A DNA stretch of 64,000 nucleotides from Ilex aquifolium (lineage: Eukaryota; Streptophyta; Magnoliopsida; Aquifoliales; Aquifoliaceae): NCBI GenBank assembly GCA_951799425.1, contig OX637398.1, positions 15,782,270 through 15,846,269 of the forward strand, read 5' to 3'. The notes beneath the pieces are model-generated. The model ran no database searches. It was not told the origin of the DNA and saw nothing but the letters and a program-made list of their open reading frames with translations. The translations under genes and the position numbers were made by a program. This document shows, in pieces, positions 34,964 through 45,829 of this stretch. Each line of letters starts with the position of its first letter. Position 1 is the stretch's first letter.

Positions 34964-35064
34964 TATCAATGGGCCTTTGGTCCAATGATACTCCTTATCT
35001 TGTGAAGGGTTTATCTTCTTGAGGTCAAGAGTTCAAGTCCCGCTAAAAAAAAAAAAAAAAAATT
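34964..35064 (+). mobile_element. SINE with poly(A) tail and 12-bp TSD
   Basis: A ~100-bp unit ends in a run of about 19 A residues. It is flanked by the perfect duplication GTGAGTACGAAA (34952-34963 and 35065-35076). It carries an RNA polymerase III-like A box (TTTGGTCCAATGATA) and B box (GAGTTCAAGTCC). These are the marks of a short tRNA-derived SINE moved by LINE machinery. Confidence 0.85.
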
Positions 35065-35383
35065 GTGAGTACGAAACGCCATTATGTATAGTCATATGTA
35101 TTCACTTGAATTTTTTTTTGAGTAATTTTAGAGTCTATGCTCACTTGCATTTTTGCATATGAAAATTGTTAGGGTCGGAGGCTACTATATCAATTCCACC
35201 TAGGGATCGAGCATAAAGCAAAGTGGTATATTGGTTGGCTGGGGCAGGTGAAGTATACTTCTTCATAATAATTGAAAATAAATGTATATGACTAATATGA
35301 GTTATTTTTAGTATGTGAAATGAAATTTTGATGATTTGATTTGTGTTGAGTTGAGCAAATAAGAGATCAAATATGTTTTGTTT

Positions 35384-35476
35384 AAAAGCTTGTGGTTTAT
35401 AGAAAAGCTTGTGGTTTATAGAAAAGCTTGTAGTTTATAGAAAAACTTGTAGTTTATTGAAAAACTTGTGATTTGA
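35384..35476. repeat. 19-bp tandem repeat, five units
   Basis: AAAAGCTTGTGGTTTATAG starts at 35384, 35403, 35422, 35441 and 35460, with increasing divergence to the right; the last unit is partial. Confidence 0.9.
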
Positions 35477-35799
35477 GTAGTATCCACTGTGTCAGAGTTG
35501 TTGGATAGCTTGACATGACTTATATGTTGTTGATTTGGACACTGCGCAATTGTCGTAAGACAACTTAACATTGCTTAAATATTGTAGATAACTTGACATT
35601 ATTTAAATTTTGTTAATAATTACTTAAATGTTGTTGTTGACTCATAGCACATGTGGACTATTTATTAAATTGATATTTTGGCAATGATTTGAAATTACAA
35701 AGTAGGTTGAAACACTTTTCTTTTGTTGTTCTCCTCAGATTGGGAACCTATTTTTGATGAAATGATATTTGATCCATAATTTTAATATTTTCATTTATT

Positions 35800-36164
35800 A
35801 TGATGCGCAGTATAGAGAAAATATTTATTTTTAGGAGGCTAAAGTTTAGAGTTAGGTCCACTACAACACTAACAAGGTAGGGAGAGGAGATTAAGAAATC
35901 TAGTCGTGTACATATTGTACAAAAGTGTTAGTTTTTTTTTTTGTTGATGTAAGGGATGAATTCCCTAATATTTTGTTTTGGCTTAAGTTATACTTTTGTG
36001 TACGCTGTCATATAATTTTATGATTTATCTTTTTTATGAGATCAACTAGTTGGTATTATTAGTTTTAAATGCATAATTGCATTACAAACACAAGTTTTGC
36101 TGCATGTCAAGTTATAATTCTGTCTCTGGAAAACAAATGTGGTGTCTCAGGATGGGGTGTGACA
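35800..36164 (+). mobile_element. 3' end of a second gypsy-type LTR (left end not found)
   Basis: GTCTCAGGATGGGGTGTGACA, ending at 36164, matches the usual 3' terminus of Del/Tekay-type LTRs (compare GGGGCGTCACA of the solo LTR at 29354). No internal domain follows, so it could be a solo LTR extending left to about 33 kb. The start given is nominal. GTTGT follows the end, but a matching TSD before a TG was not secured. Confidence 0.35.
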
Positions 36165-36698
36165 GTTGTGGTGCCAAAAAATGGTAAAAATAATTATCAT
36201 AACAATAGTAAAAATAGTCACAACAATGGTAATATGGTAAATCAGCCACACAAGTGATAATTTTTTGTATCAAATAAAAGTAATAAAAATAATTACCATA
36301 ATAATGATAAAAGCACTCATAACAGTGATAAAAATACCCATAAAAGTGATAATTTTTTTTGTTATAAAATGACACATAAAAATTGTAAAAACACTCATTG
36401 AAGTATAAATTTTGGTGGTATGGTACCGAATTTTTTTTTGTTGGCACTGTAGTCATGTGCTTGAAAAAAAATGAATATAGTATTAGTTATTATTTTTTAA
36501 GTATTTATATTATTTTTTAAATAAAATTTATTAAATTTTGAGGTGTATTTATTATCTTTGGTTCGCTTATTATTTTTTTGAGTGAAATATATTAATTTTT
36601 GGGTGAAACTACTATCTTTTAAGATTTTTTCCCACTTTTTGATATAGTATTAAGGAATTCAATTATGGTACTAAAAAAAATTACTTTTTAATACTATA
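36165..36698. other. AT-rich spacer with a possible small MITE
   Basis: TGGTGCCAAAAAA near 36170 and the inverse TTTTTTTTTGTTGGCACT near 36430 could be termini of a ~280-bp element rich in AAAAATAATTACCAT-type repeats; related sequence lies in MATE intron 4 near 7020-7130. No TSD was confirmed. Confidence 0.25.
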
Positions 36699-37239
36699 TG
36701 ACGAGCTTAGATCCAGCTAGGTCGAGGCCCAATTCATGGGGTAAGCTCAAATCAGCTAAAATGTTGGTCAAGCTCAACTCATGGTCTTAGCCCAGTCCAA
36801 AGTTCAAGAGACCCAAGAAGATCAGCGTTCGTGGGGAGTAATCACCGGGGTAACCATAGCTCGAAGATCAAGACTATCCTTAGTCGTATCTATCTTTAAT
36901 TGTAGCTATTCTCCTCGAAAGTAGATCACGCCACCACCTCAACAAAGGCTCTATGCTTATAACTTATAAGCCCTCTATACATAAGAGAGATATCTCTCAC
37001 ACACATACATCTCTCTCAGAGCTATCTCTCGTACACCACACCTAGAGCTTGTTCATGCTCTCTCTCCCATCTTCTACTTTAATAATAAATTTCTTCAGCC
37101 ACCGTTTCCGTCTTCAGTGGTTAGGTTAGCTTGGCCCAACCACCCAATCCCTGTCTTTTATTGTTCATTGCTTCATTAATTACCCTGCATCAAATACTCG
37201 ACTGTTGATTGTGCATAAATCCACTTTTGCACATCAACA
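36699..37239 (+). repeat. 5' LTR of gypsy element G1
   Basis: It starts TGACGAGCTTAGATCC, homologous to the LTR start of G2 on the minus strand (TGGACGAGCTCAG), and ends CACATCAACA next to the primer-binding site TTTGACGTCGTTTGTGGGA. A CT-rich region and TTAATAATAAATTTCTTCAG near 37080 match the transcribed part of the G3 LTR. Confidence 0.7.
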
Positions 37240-37302
37240 GTTTGACGTCGTTTGTGGGAATTGACTAAGTTTTCTATTAACTTGCTATTTTCTTTCAAAT
37301 CC

Positions 37303-38884
37303 ATGGAAATCACAACCAGATTGATGAATCAACAACTAGAGGACAACGACCCAGCTCGACGGGAGGAGGCTCCGCCTCTGCCTCCACCAATGGAATCATC
37401 CACTGCGGCAAATCTCGAGGTCGGACAATAGCTTTTGGAGACCATGTAATTGTTGGTGAGTCAAAACCAGTAAATTCTCCAACTGATTCTCGCCTCAAGA
37501 GGCGTCGCTCCACAACCCGCAGGAGGAGCAACACTCCCTCCAACAGGGGAGCTCCCATCGTCCCTCCAATCAGGGCGCCAATGCATCCCCCAACGTGGCA
37601 CCTAGTGCTAGGGTGCTCCCATGCAATGCTCGGGCACCCCTCGTTAGGGAGTCCTTCCTTAGAGCCCAAGCGCCCCACATGCTCTTCTTCCTCATGTACC
37701 TGCTCCACCCCCACATGCTACTGACCTTCCTGGGCAGGAGGATGAAGGGGAGAGAGCTACTACCATGATCCAACAAAGGCTAACCAATTAGACGAGAAGA
37801 TTAAAAAGGTGCAAAACCAGCTTGTCGATGCCCTCAACACCATCAAGGCACATGCGCCCAAAATAGTGGACTATTTGGTAAGGCGTACTGATACCCCGTT
37901 TGTGACGGTTATTGTCAACTACCCTTTACCCTCAAAATTCAAGATGCCTACCGTGGAGATCTTTGATGGTACTAACTAAGGATCCCCTCAACCATCTTGA
38001 CACATACAAGTCTCTCATGCAGCTCCACAATGTGCTTGACGAAATCATGTGCAGAGCTTTCCCTACCACCCTTAAGGGATCTGCACGACAGTGGTTTGCC
38101 AAACTCAATCCTTCTTCCATCCACTCTTTTGCGGAGTTAAGCAAATCTTTCGTCTCCCACTTTATTGGGGGACACCGACACTAGAAGCCAGTTACTTACC
38201 TGCTCAACATCAATTAGGATCGGGATGAAAGCCTAAGGAGTTACCTCACTCGTTTTAATGAGGAGGCTCTCCAGATCAAGGAGCCGGACGACAATGTGAC
38301 CATGGCCGTCTTTATTACAGGTCTACGCTCCTCAAGTTTCATGTTCTCCGTTTTAAAGAAGCCACCCTCCAGCATGCCCAAGCTACTATTAAGGGCACAG
38401 AAATACATGAATGCTTGGGACATCACCAAAGAAAGACGAGGTGAGTCCTCCTGCGGGAGTGAGAAAAGGAAATACACCCGCGAGGACAAGCGGGAAGCAG
38501 AGAACAAGACGAATACGACAGAGAGAGTCTACCGCCTTGGTCCCGCACCTCTGAGAGAATGACAAGCCTTTACGCATCTCAATGCTTCGATGGAGCATAT
38601 CCTGTTTCAAATACAGACCGACCCTAAGCTTCGTTGGCCAGGAAAGATAAAGTCTGCCCTGAACCGTGGAAACCTAAACAAATACTGTCGCTTCCACCTT
38701 GACCCCGACCACGACACTAATGACTGCTTCGAGCTTAAGAGGCAGATCGAGGAGCTCATACAGCGTGGCCGGTTGTGATAGTATGTTGCTAGCAGATGAT
38801 AAGCCCTGCCACCTGGCCAGGGCTAGGATAACAGAAAACTCTAGCAGCCCCTCGGAGAAATCCAGACGATCTCTAGAGGGTTAG
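37303..38884 (+). pseudogene. G1 gag (Retrotrans_gag) with frameshifts
   Basis: It begins MEITTRLMNQQ, matching MTITTRSMSQQ in G3. The retrotransposon gag core follows at about 37970-38190 (LDTYKSLMQLHNVLDEIMC, then GSARQWFAKLNPSSIHSFAE), then KPPSSMPKLLLRAQKYMN. Near 38680-38760 comes a C-terminal Cys/His-containing segment (YCRFHLDPDHDTNDCFELKR) in place of a standard zinc knuckle. Several stops and frame shifts interrupt it. It would have formed the capsid-like particle. Confidence 0.8.
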
Positions 38885-39029
38885 GAGGAGAAGGTGACTC
38901 CAACTCTACCAGGAAAGCCAGGCAAGCAGAGTCAAATGACTTTCGCCCAACGAAAATTCCCTGGCACGGGGAAGGGGAGGTCATCTAGTTCTCAAACAAT
39001 GACCTCGAGGGGATCCAACACCCCCATGA

Positions 39030-42000
39030 TGACCCTTTAGTCTTAACCATGATTTTAGCCAATTACTAGGTTGAGAGAATTCTGGTGGATAGCGGCAGCT
39101 CTGGAGACATCTTGTTTTCACTAGCCTATGATAACCTCCACCTTGGCAAGGAGAGATTGTAACCCATCAGGACACCCCTCATTAGATTCTCGGGAGATAG
39201 GGTATATCCTTTGGGTTCCATCACCCTGCCAGTAACAACAGGAACAACAGCAAGAAGCTCCACCATCATAGTGAACTTCACAGTATTGGACTATCCCTCT
39301 GTCTACAAAATCATCCTTGGACGCCTTACACTCAACACCTTAAGGGTAGTGCCATCCACCTACCACCTACTCCTCCGTTTCCCAACTCCAAGTGGGATCG
39401 GAGAAGTCAAAGGAGACCAAGTCTCTGCCAGAGAATGTTATGTGGCCTCTATGAGGACCAGGAGGCCTCAGGAGACCCTCCAAATGGAAGTGCTTGACCC
39501 TTGGGATGATAGCACGTTGGAAAAGGGAGAGCCAACAGAGGAACTCGAGCCAGCAGAGGAACTCGAGCCAGAAGAGGAACTTTAGCCAGTAGAGCTGGAC
39601 GAGAACCTTCCAAGAAGAAGAATCTATATCGGCTCCTCACTTCCCTAGGAGAGAGCAGCCTACCTTGTTGATTTCCTTAGGCGGAACATGGACGCCTTCG
39701 CTTGGACCCACGAAGGCCTGGAGGGCATCGATCCAGAAGTGGCCACCCACTAGCTCAATGTGGTTCCTAGTTACAAACCCATCCACCAAAAACTATGGAA
39801 TATAAGTGCCGAGAGAGGCCAGACCATGGAAAAGGAAGTGGAAAGTTGCTGGCAAACGAATAAGTGAGGGAGGTAGCCTACCTAGTTTGGCTATCAAACG
39901 TAGTGATGGTAACAAAAGCCAATGGGAAGTGGCACCTCTGCGTGGACTTCATTGAGCTCAATAAAGTCTATCCCAAAGACAGTTATCCCTTACCACGCAT
40001 CGACATCCTTATTAATGTCACTGCGGGACACGAGCTTGTGAGTTTTCTGGATGCTTATTCTAGGTATAACCAGATTAGCATGTTTCCTTCAGACCAAGAA
40101 AAAACCTCTTTCATCACCCCGAAAGGAACCTATTGTTATAGGGTTATGCATTTCGGACTCAAAAATGTCGGAGCCACATACCAGCGCCTCGTAAACAAGA
40201 TGTTCAAGGCATAGATCGGAAAGACCATGGAGGTCTATGTGGACGATATGTTGGTGAAGAGTTTGGCTATATTGGACCACGTGACACACTTGCAGGAGAC
40301 CTTTGACATCCCGAGAGCCTACAAGATGAAGCTAAACCCTGAAAAGTGTGCATTCGGCGTTAGTTTAGGAAAATTCCTAGGCTTCATGGTCAACAAAAAG
40401 GGCATTAGGGCTAATCCAGACAAGATCAGAGCCATTCTGGAGATGAGGTCCCCAGCTTTTGTGAAGGAGCTCCAGTGCCTGAACGAAAGGATAGCAACCC
40501 TCAACAGGTTTGTCTCAAAATCAGCAGACAAATGTCAACCCTTCTTTAAAATTCTTCGCAAATATTTTCAGTGGGGACCAGAAGCAGAGGAGGCCTTCCA
40601 AAAGTTAAAGGCCTACCTTTTTATGCCCCCTTACTCTCCCATGATGTACCAGGAGAGACCTTGTATCTCTACCTCTCCTCCTCGTCCTCAGTCGTGAGCT
40701 CCGTCTTTGTCAGAGAGGATGAAGGGATCTAAAGGCCTGTGTATTATGTGAGGAGGGCATATCGAGGAGCAGAAGTGAGATACTCTGAGTTGGAAAAGCT
40801 GGCGCTTGCACTCGTCACCGCTGCCAGGCGCCTACGCCACTATTTTCAGAGCCACACCATCGTGGTTATCACAGATCAACCACTCAAGGGAATTCTTGGA
40901 AAGCCAGATGTATCTGGCCGGCTCCTAATATGGGCCGTTGAGTTGAGTGAGTTTGACGTGAAGTACCAGTCGAAGACGACTATAAAAGCGCAAGTAATTG
41001 CATATTTTGTGGCCGAATTTACGCCACCTGAAGAAGATTCCCAGAAAGGAGTGACATGCACCCCTGCACTCACCAGAATAGTACACAACGCCTCAAGTCA
41101 CCATGAGGTAAGTCCAGACACCATCCCGAGAGAGCTTGGGACCTTAGAGATGGCCCCCAGGCCCTTGGAGTCTAGACTCCTAGGCCAGAGGCGCCTAGTT
41201 CCATTTCACCTACTCCTATAGAGTTCTCAATGCCCCCAGCCTGCCATGCTCATGCTTGATTGCCCTGCTACGCCTAAGTAGGCGTCCCCCACTGGCACAT
41301 TATCATGTTGGAGATTGTATGTAGATGGATCCTCCACTAGCTAGGGCAGCAGTGCAGGATTGGTACTGATTAGTCCCCATGACACTTCACTCAAGTACGT
41401 TGTCTTCCTCCATTTTGCAGCATAAAAAACCAAGCAGAACATGAAGCTCTCATATCAGGCTTCAAACTCCCAATTGAGATGGAAGCCCTCTGCCTGAAAG
41501 CTTATAGCAATTCCCAACTAATAGTCAAGCAGGTAAAAGGAGATTTCGAAGCGAATGAGGAAAAGATGCAAGAATACATGTCAGTGGTCCAAGCTTTGTT
41601 GAAAAAGTTTAACCACTTCCAAATCCACCATGCGCCAAGGGAGGAGAACGTCATGGCAAATGCTCTCGCCAAGTTCACGTCTGCAAACATACTCATGGGC
41701 CCAGCATTGACAGGCCACCAGTTTGAGCCAAGAAAGCTCAAGGTAGAGGAGGACGATGTTAACTATGCATCCTCCGAGACCAATTGGATGACACCTATCT
41801 GAGCCTACCTAGAGGAAGGAGCTTTCCCAGAAAATCCAGTGGAAGCCAAAAAGTTGAGAATGAAAGCATATAGGTACGTCATCCTGCGTGACACCTTCAT
41901 AAGAAAAGTTACTCACTACCCCTACTCCGCTGCCTCTCCCTCGAGGAAGCCGATTATGCCATGAGAGAAATCCACGAGGTAATATATGAAAATCACTCAA

Positions 42001-43010
42001 GAGGGCGTGTGCTAGCTCACAAGCCAATGAGGCAAGGCTACTACTGGCTTAGCATAATCAAAGACACCCGTGATTTCGTAAGGAAGTACGACAAATGCCA
42101 ACGCTTCGCAACAGTACTAAGACAACCACTAGAAGAACTCACCACCATCCTGAGCCCATGGCCCTTCTCCACGTAGGGGATCGATATCTTAGGTCCCCTA
42201 CCCATGAGTCGGGCCCCATGCAAATTTGTGGTGGTATCCATTAACTACTTCACAAAGTGGGCAGAAGTTGAGTCCTTAGCCAAAATAACAGACCAAAAAG
42301 TGAAGGACTTTTTTTGGAAGAGCATAGTATGTCGTTTCAGAATGCCTTATGCAATAATAAGTTATAATGCTAAGTAGTTTGACAACAAACTCCTCAATAT
42401 CTTCTAAGTTGACCTACAGATCAAGCAACCCCACTCCAACTCGGCCCATCTACAGGCAAACAGGCAGGTGGATGTCACCATCAAAACAATCCTCTGTAAC
42501 CTAAATACCAGATTGGAAAGCGCTAAGGGGCGATGGGTGGACGAGCTCCTAGGAGTACTATGGGTTTACCGGATAACTCCAAGAATTCCTACGGGTGAGA
42601 CACCATTCTCCTTAGCCTATGGGACAAAGACAGTCATACTTGTCAAAATTAGGGTGCACTCCTTTAGGGTCCAACACCATGACCCTACCACTAATGAAGA
42701 AGACATTCGCATCAACCTCGACTTGATAGAGGAGGAGAGGGAGAGAACCATGCTCAGCAATACGGAGTACAAGCGTCGCATGACCAACCACTACAACTCG
42801 AGGGTGAAGCCTCGCTCCTTCTTGCCTGGGGACCTAGTCCTAAAAAAATTCATCTTATCTACCAAGGACTCTCGGGAAGGGAAGTTAGGCCCTAACTAGG
42901 AAGGACCCTACATGGTTATAGAAGTTATAAGACTGGGTACCTACAAAATTCAGAACTCTTAGGGGAAAGCCCTGGCCTACTTATGAACGCGGAGCACCTG
43001 AAGAGGTATT
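39030..43010 (+). pseudogene. G1 pol: protease, RT, two RNase H, integrase
   Basis: Protease: ILVDSGSSGDILF near 39079, with the catalytic DSG. RT: WHLCVDFIELNKVYPKDSYP, DAYSRYNQI, HFGLKNVGATYQRL, then YVDDML near 40235; a TAG at 40212 lies just before that motif. RNase H: 40739-41080 (EVRYSELEKLALALVTAARR). A second RNase H-like domain runs from LYVDGSSTS near 41313 to PREENVMANALAKF near 41640, with stops. Integrase: 41960-42900. The zinc-finger CxxC has become YDKC, the second catalytic Asp region reads SYNAK-stop, and the Glu position reads VDVT, so two acidic catalytic positions are lost. Downstream come LLGVLWVYRITPRIPTGETP and a C-terminal GDLVL segment. It is inactive. Confidence 0.85.
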
Positions 43011-43249
43011 ATCAATAGTGGGGTACAAGTCAACGAGGGTACAAGTAAGTGACTATCATCTTTTTGTTGTTTCAGTCAATTCTTTTTGTTATCTATCACT
43101 TAAAATTTTGAAATAAAACTTTGCAAGAATTATTTTGTCCAAAACTATCTCTCTTTCCATAGAAGTTTGCAAACTATTTACAAAATTTAGAACATGACCT
43201 AGCAACAAAAAGAGAGACAAAAAGGCAAAAGTCATTAGACTCCCAACGT

Positions 43250-44800
43250 CACTCACTGCCCCTCGATCCACTCTCATCAATACTCTCCCTGTCACTATCA
43301 GTCCCCGATTCCTCATAGGGGATGAAACCAGAAAAGTCAATGGCAGTAAAAGCTGCTGAGACTTTTCCCCTAAGCTACTCATAACCATCAATGAAAGTGT
43401 CTGCAACAACCCTCTCAACAGCCTCCTTCCTCCTATCCATCTCAATGGAGTGAGCCTTTGTCCTAGTGGCTCTCTCACGAGCTGCTCGCAGGTCAGCCTC
43501 TACCACGAAATCCCTCTCTTGAGATATCCGTAGCTCGGCCTCAGCTCCAATAACCCTCTCGCGGGACGCCCGCAGCTCTATCTCTACTCTCGCAGAGGCA
43601 ACCTCTCTGTCAGCCTCCAACTGAGCAGCCATCTCATGGGACGCTAGAAGCTCGACCTCAAGAGGTGTAGCTATCTCGTGAGCTAGCCTCAACTGCTCCT
43701 CGAAAGCCTCTCGCGCCTGCATCTCTAGCCTCAATTGCTCCTCAACAGCCTCTCATATCTACATCTCTTTTGTCAAATCCCTAGATGCCTCTCCTAGCTT
43801 GATCATTCTTGAAAAAAGGCAGGAAAAAAAGGCAGCCACCTACAAGCAATCAAAAAATAGAACATGAAGAAAAAGAGGCAGGTACAAAATCAAGGTTGAG
43901 TAGAAAGGCATACCATGGTAAATCCCTCAATCGCGACATTAATAATGCCCTATGGACCTCAAGAGCTAACCTCTCTGATATTCCCAAGAGTCACAAACCT
44001 CCAAATTCGCTCCTAGGCTAAATTCACGTCCTGCAACATGGACATTGAGCTACTACTAGAAGCAGGGCAGCTATGTGGAATTTCAGTCTCCGTAAAAGAC
44101 CACACTGGAGTCTCAACTCCTACAACGGTCTGTACGGCCCGGAGCCTACTTTCTTGCTCTGCAGATAACATGGGTGGAGCTACAAGGAAACCAAGCATGC
44201 AGTAAATGCAAGGGACATGTTGGTCAGACATAAAAACAGAGGCAAAACCCTCACCTAGCTTGGTCCTCGAAGTAATGTCCCATCGTGAAGGCACTAAGTC
44301 ACGGGTCTCCTTAGTGGCCTACTCGCCTTTAACAAAAAAGAATCTAGATTTCAAACTATGGAAATTCGAAGGTAATCCCGTGATCAACTTGCCTGACCAT
44401 GGGGCAAAATGGTACCACCCTTGATGAGAAATATGATTGTCCAAAAGCACGTATGAAGCTAAGAACTCCTCAAAAGCGGGAGAAATATCCTCGCCACGAA
44501 TCAACCGCCATAGTGAGAAGCATGCCAAGATTACCCTTCAACCGTTCGGGGTCAGTCTTTCCAGAGTAAATGACAAGTGACCCAGAATCTAACAGATAGA
44601 CCTAGGAATAGAAAATCTCAATCCAGCTTCCAGGATGTCCTCGTAAAAGAAAATTTCCCCAGAAAAGTCGAAGCATGCCGGCTCGTCCACCTTAGCCCGG
44701 CGGCATATGACAGCGAGGGAAATATGATATGACGACACAATGCGAGCAATATCATCTTGCAAGGCTTTGGCTAAAAGTGGATTTCGGGCAAAACTTCGCC
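43250..44800 (-). pseudogene. Antisense ORF of Tat-type element G1
   Basis: On the strand opposite to pol, broken frames join into one protein-like region. The N-terminal part (44790-44320) reads LAKALQDDIARIVSSYHISL to FEEFLASYVLLDNHISHQGW and resembles the plant domain called putative gypsy-type transposon (Transposase_28). A middle part (44294-44013) is weakly hydrophobic then polar. The C-terminal part (43734-43375) is a highly charged coiled coil with repeats such as ASRERVIGAEAELR. Stops at several points make it a pseudogene. Its function in Tat elements is not known. Confidence 0.65.
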
Positions 44801-45070
44801 GATCTTTTTTCCTCCTTGCCTTCTTTTTTTTCTTTCCTCCTTTGGCCTCCCCTAGACTTCTATTTATAGTGATAAAAATAGTTATCCATATAAGAATGAT
44901 AGTTATCCATATAAGGGTATTTTTACCTGAATACCCTTATATGAGCTTCTAGTAGTGGGCTACCCATAAATTCATGGGTTTTAGTTCATTTATAAAATTT
45001 AAGTCCAACCCACTTTAGCTTTAAAAATTTATTTAATTCATGGGTAATGGTTACACATCGTCAACATTAC

Positions 45071-45597
45071 TGATGATGCACAAATCTGATTATGCATAAT
45101 CAAATCAGTCGAGTGTGTGGTGCAAGAAAATTAATAGAATAATTAATAATAAGAGACAAAGATTGGGTGGTTGGGTGTGGGTGTGGGTGACCTAAACATT
45201 GAAGGTGACAACGGTGGCCGGAGAACTCTATTATTGAGAGAATACAAGGTAGTAGGGGCGAAAGAGAGAAAGAGAACAAGAGTGCGCTCAAGGTGTAGTA
45301 TGTGAGATCTGCCCCCATGTGTAGGGGGTTTACAATTTACAGGCATAGAGCCCTAGCTGAGGTGGTGACGTAAATGTCAAGCTACTAATTTATCGGGGAG
45401 GATAGCTACAATTGGGGATGGGCACTATCTTGGAGTAATGACTATCTCGACAATTGTTCTCCCACGTGCGTTGACTCTTTCTGGACTCTTGAATTTTGGA
45501 TTGGACTAATGCCATGGGCTAAGTCTGGTCTGTCTTTTGATGATTTTGGCTTAACCCATGAACTGGGCTCAGGCCTGGTCTAAATCTGGGATCATCA
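45071..45597 (-). repeat. 3' LTR of gypsy element G2
   Basis: On plus it reads TGATGATGCACAAATC to GGGATCATCA. It aligns throughout with 49544-50041, for example GTCAAGCTAC near 45378 and CGTGCGTTGACTCTT near 45466. Both copies have many differences, so the insertion is old. Confidence 0.85.
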
Positions 45598-45829
45598 TTT
45601 GCCTCCATGCCCCAAGCCCTAGTAGTGATAGGGGGTTGAGGGCATGAGTGAGCTCCTTCATTGGATAGACCAAGGTATCTTGTTCCATACGGTGGCTTTC
45701 CACTCCATTGCATTTTTTAAGCTTATTTCTCCATTCGGTAGCGCCATTGTTGGAGACCGACTATGCTAGCAAAAAAATTTATCTATTGGGTCTTTCAAAC
45801 CCGTCTTTCCTAATTAGAACTAGGGCAGT

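Larger units (their letters stand above)
36699..45060 (+). mobile_element. Ty3/gypsy Tat-type element G1, 5' LTR to antisense ORF
   Basis: The order is 5' LTR (36699-37239), primer-binding site (37241-37259), gag, protease, RT, RNase H, a second RNase H-like domain, integrase and an extra region on the opposite strand. The extra RNase H and the antisense ORF between integrase and 3' LTR are known of Tat/Ogre-type elements. Many stops show it is dead. No matching 3' LTR was found; the right edge is placed at the ATTAC before element G2 and is uncertain. Confidence 0.8.

Noticed and set aside
34964..35045. tRNA gene
   Set aside because: The A- and B-box-like motifs are followed directly by poly(A) and bracketed by a 12-bp TSD, and no cloverleaf could be drawn, so it is a SINE.
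45100..45346. Short minus-strand frames near 45.1-45.3 kb as genes
   Set aside because: They lie in an LTR, and the same sequence in the paired LTR does not keep the frame.
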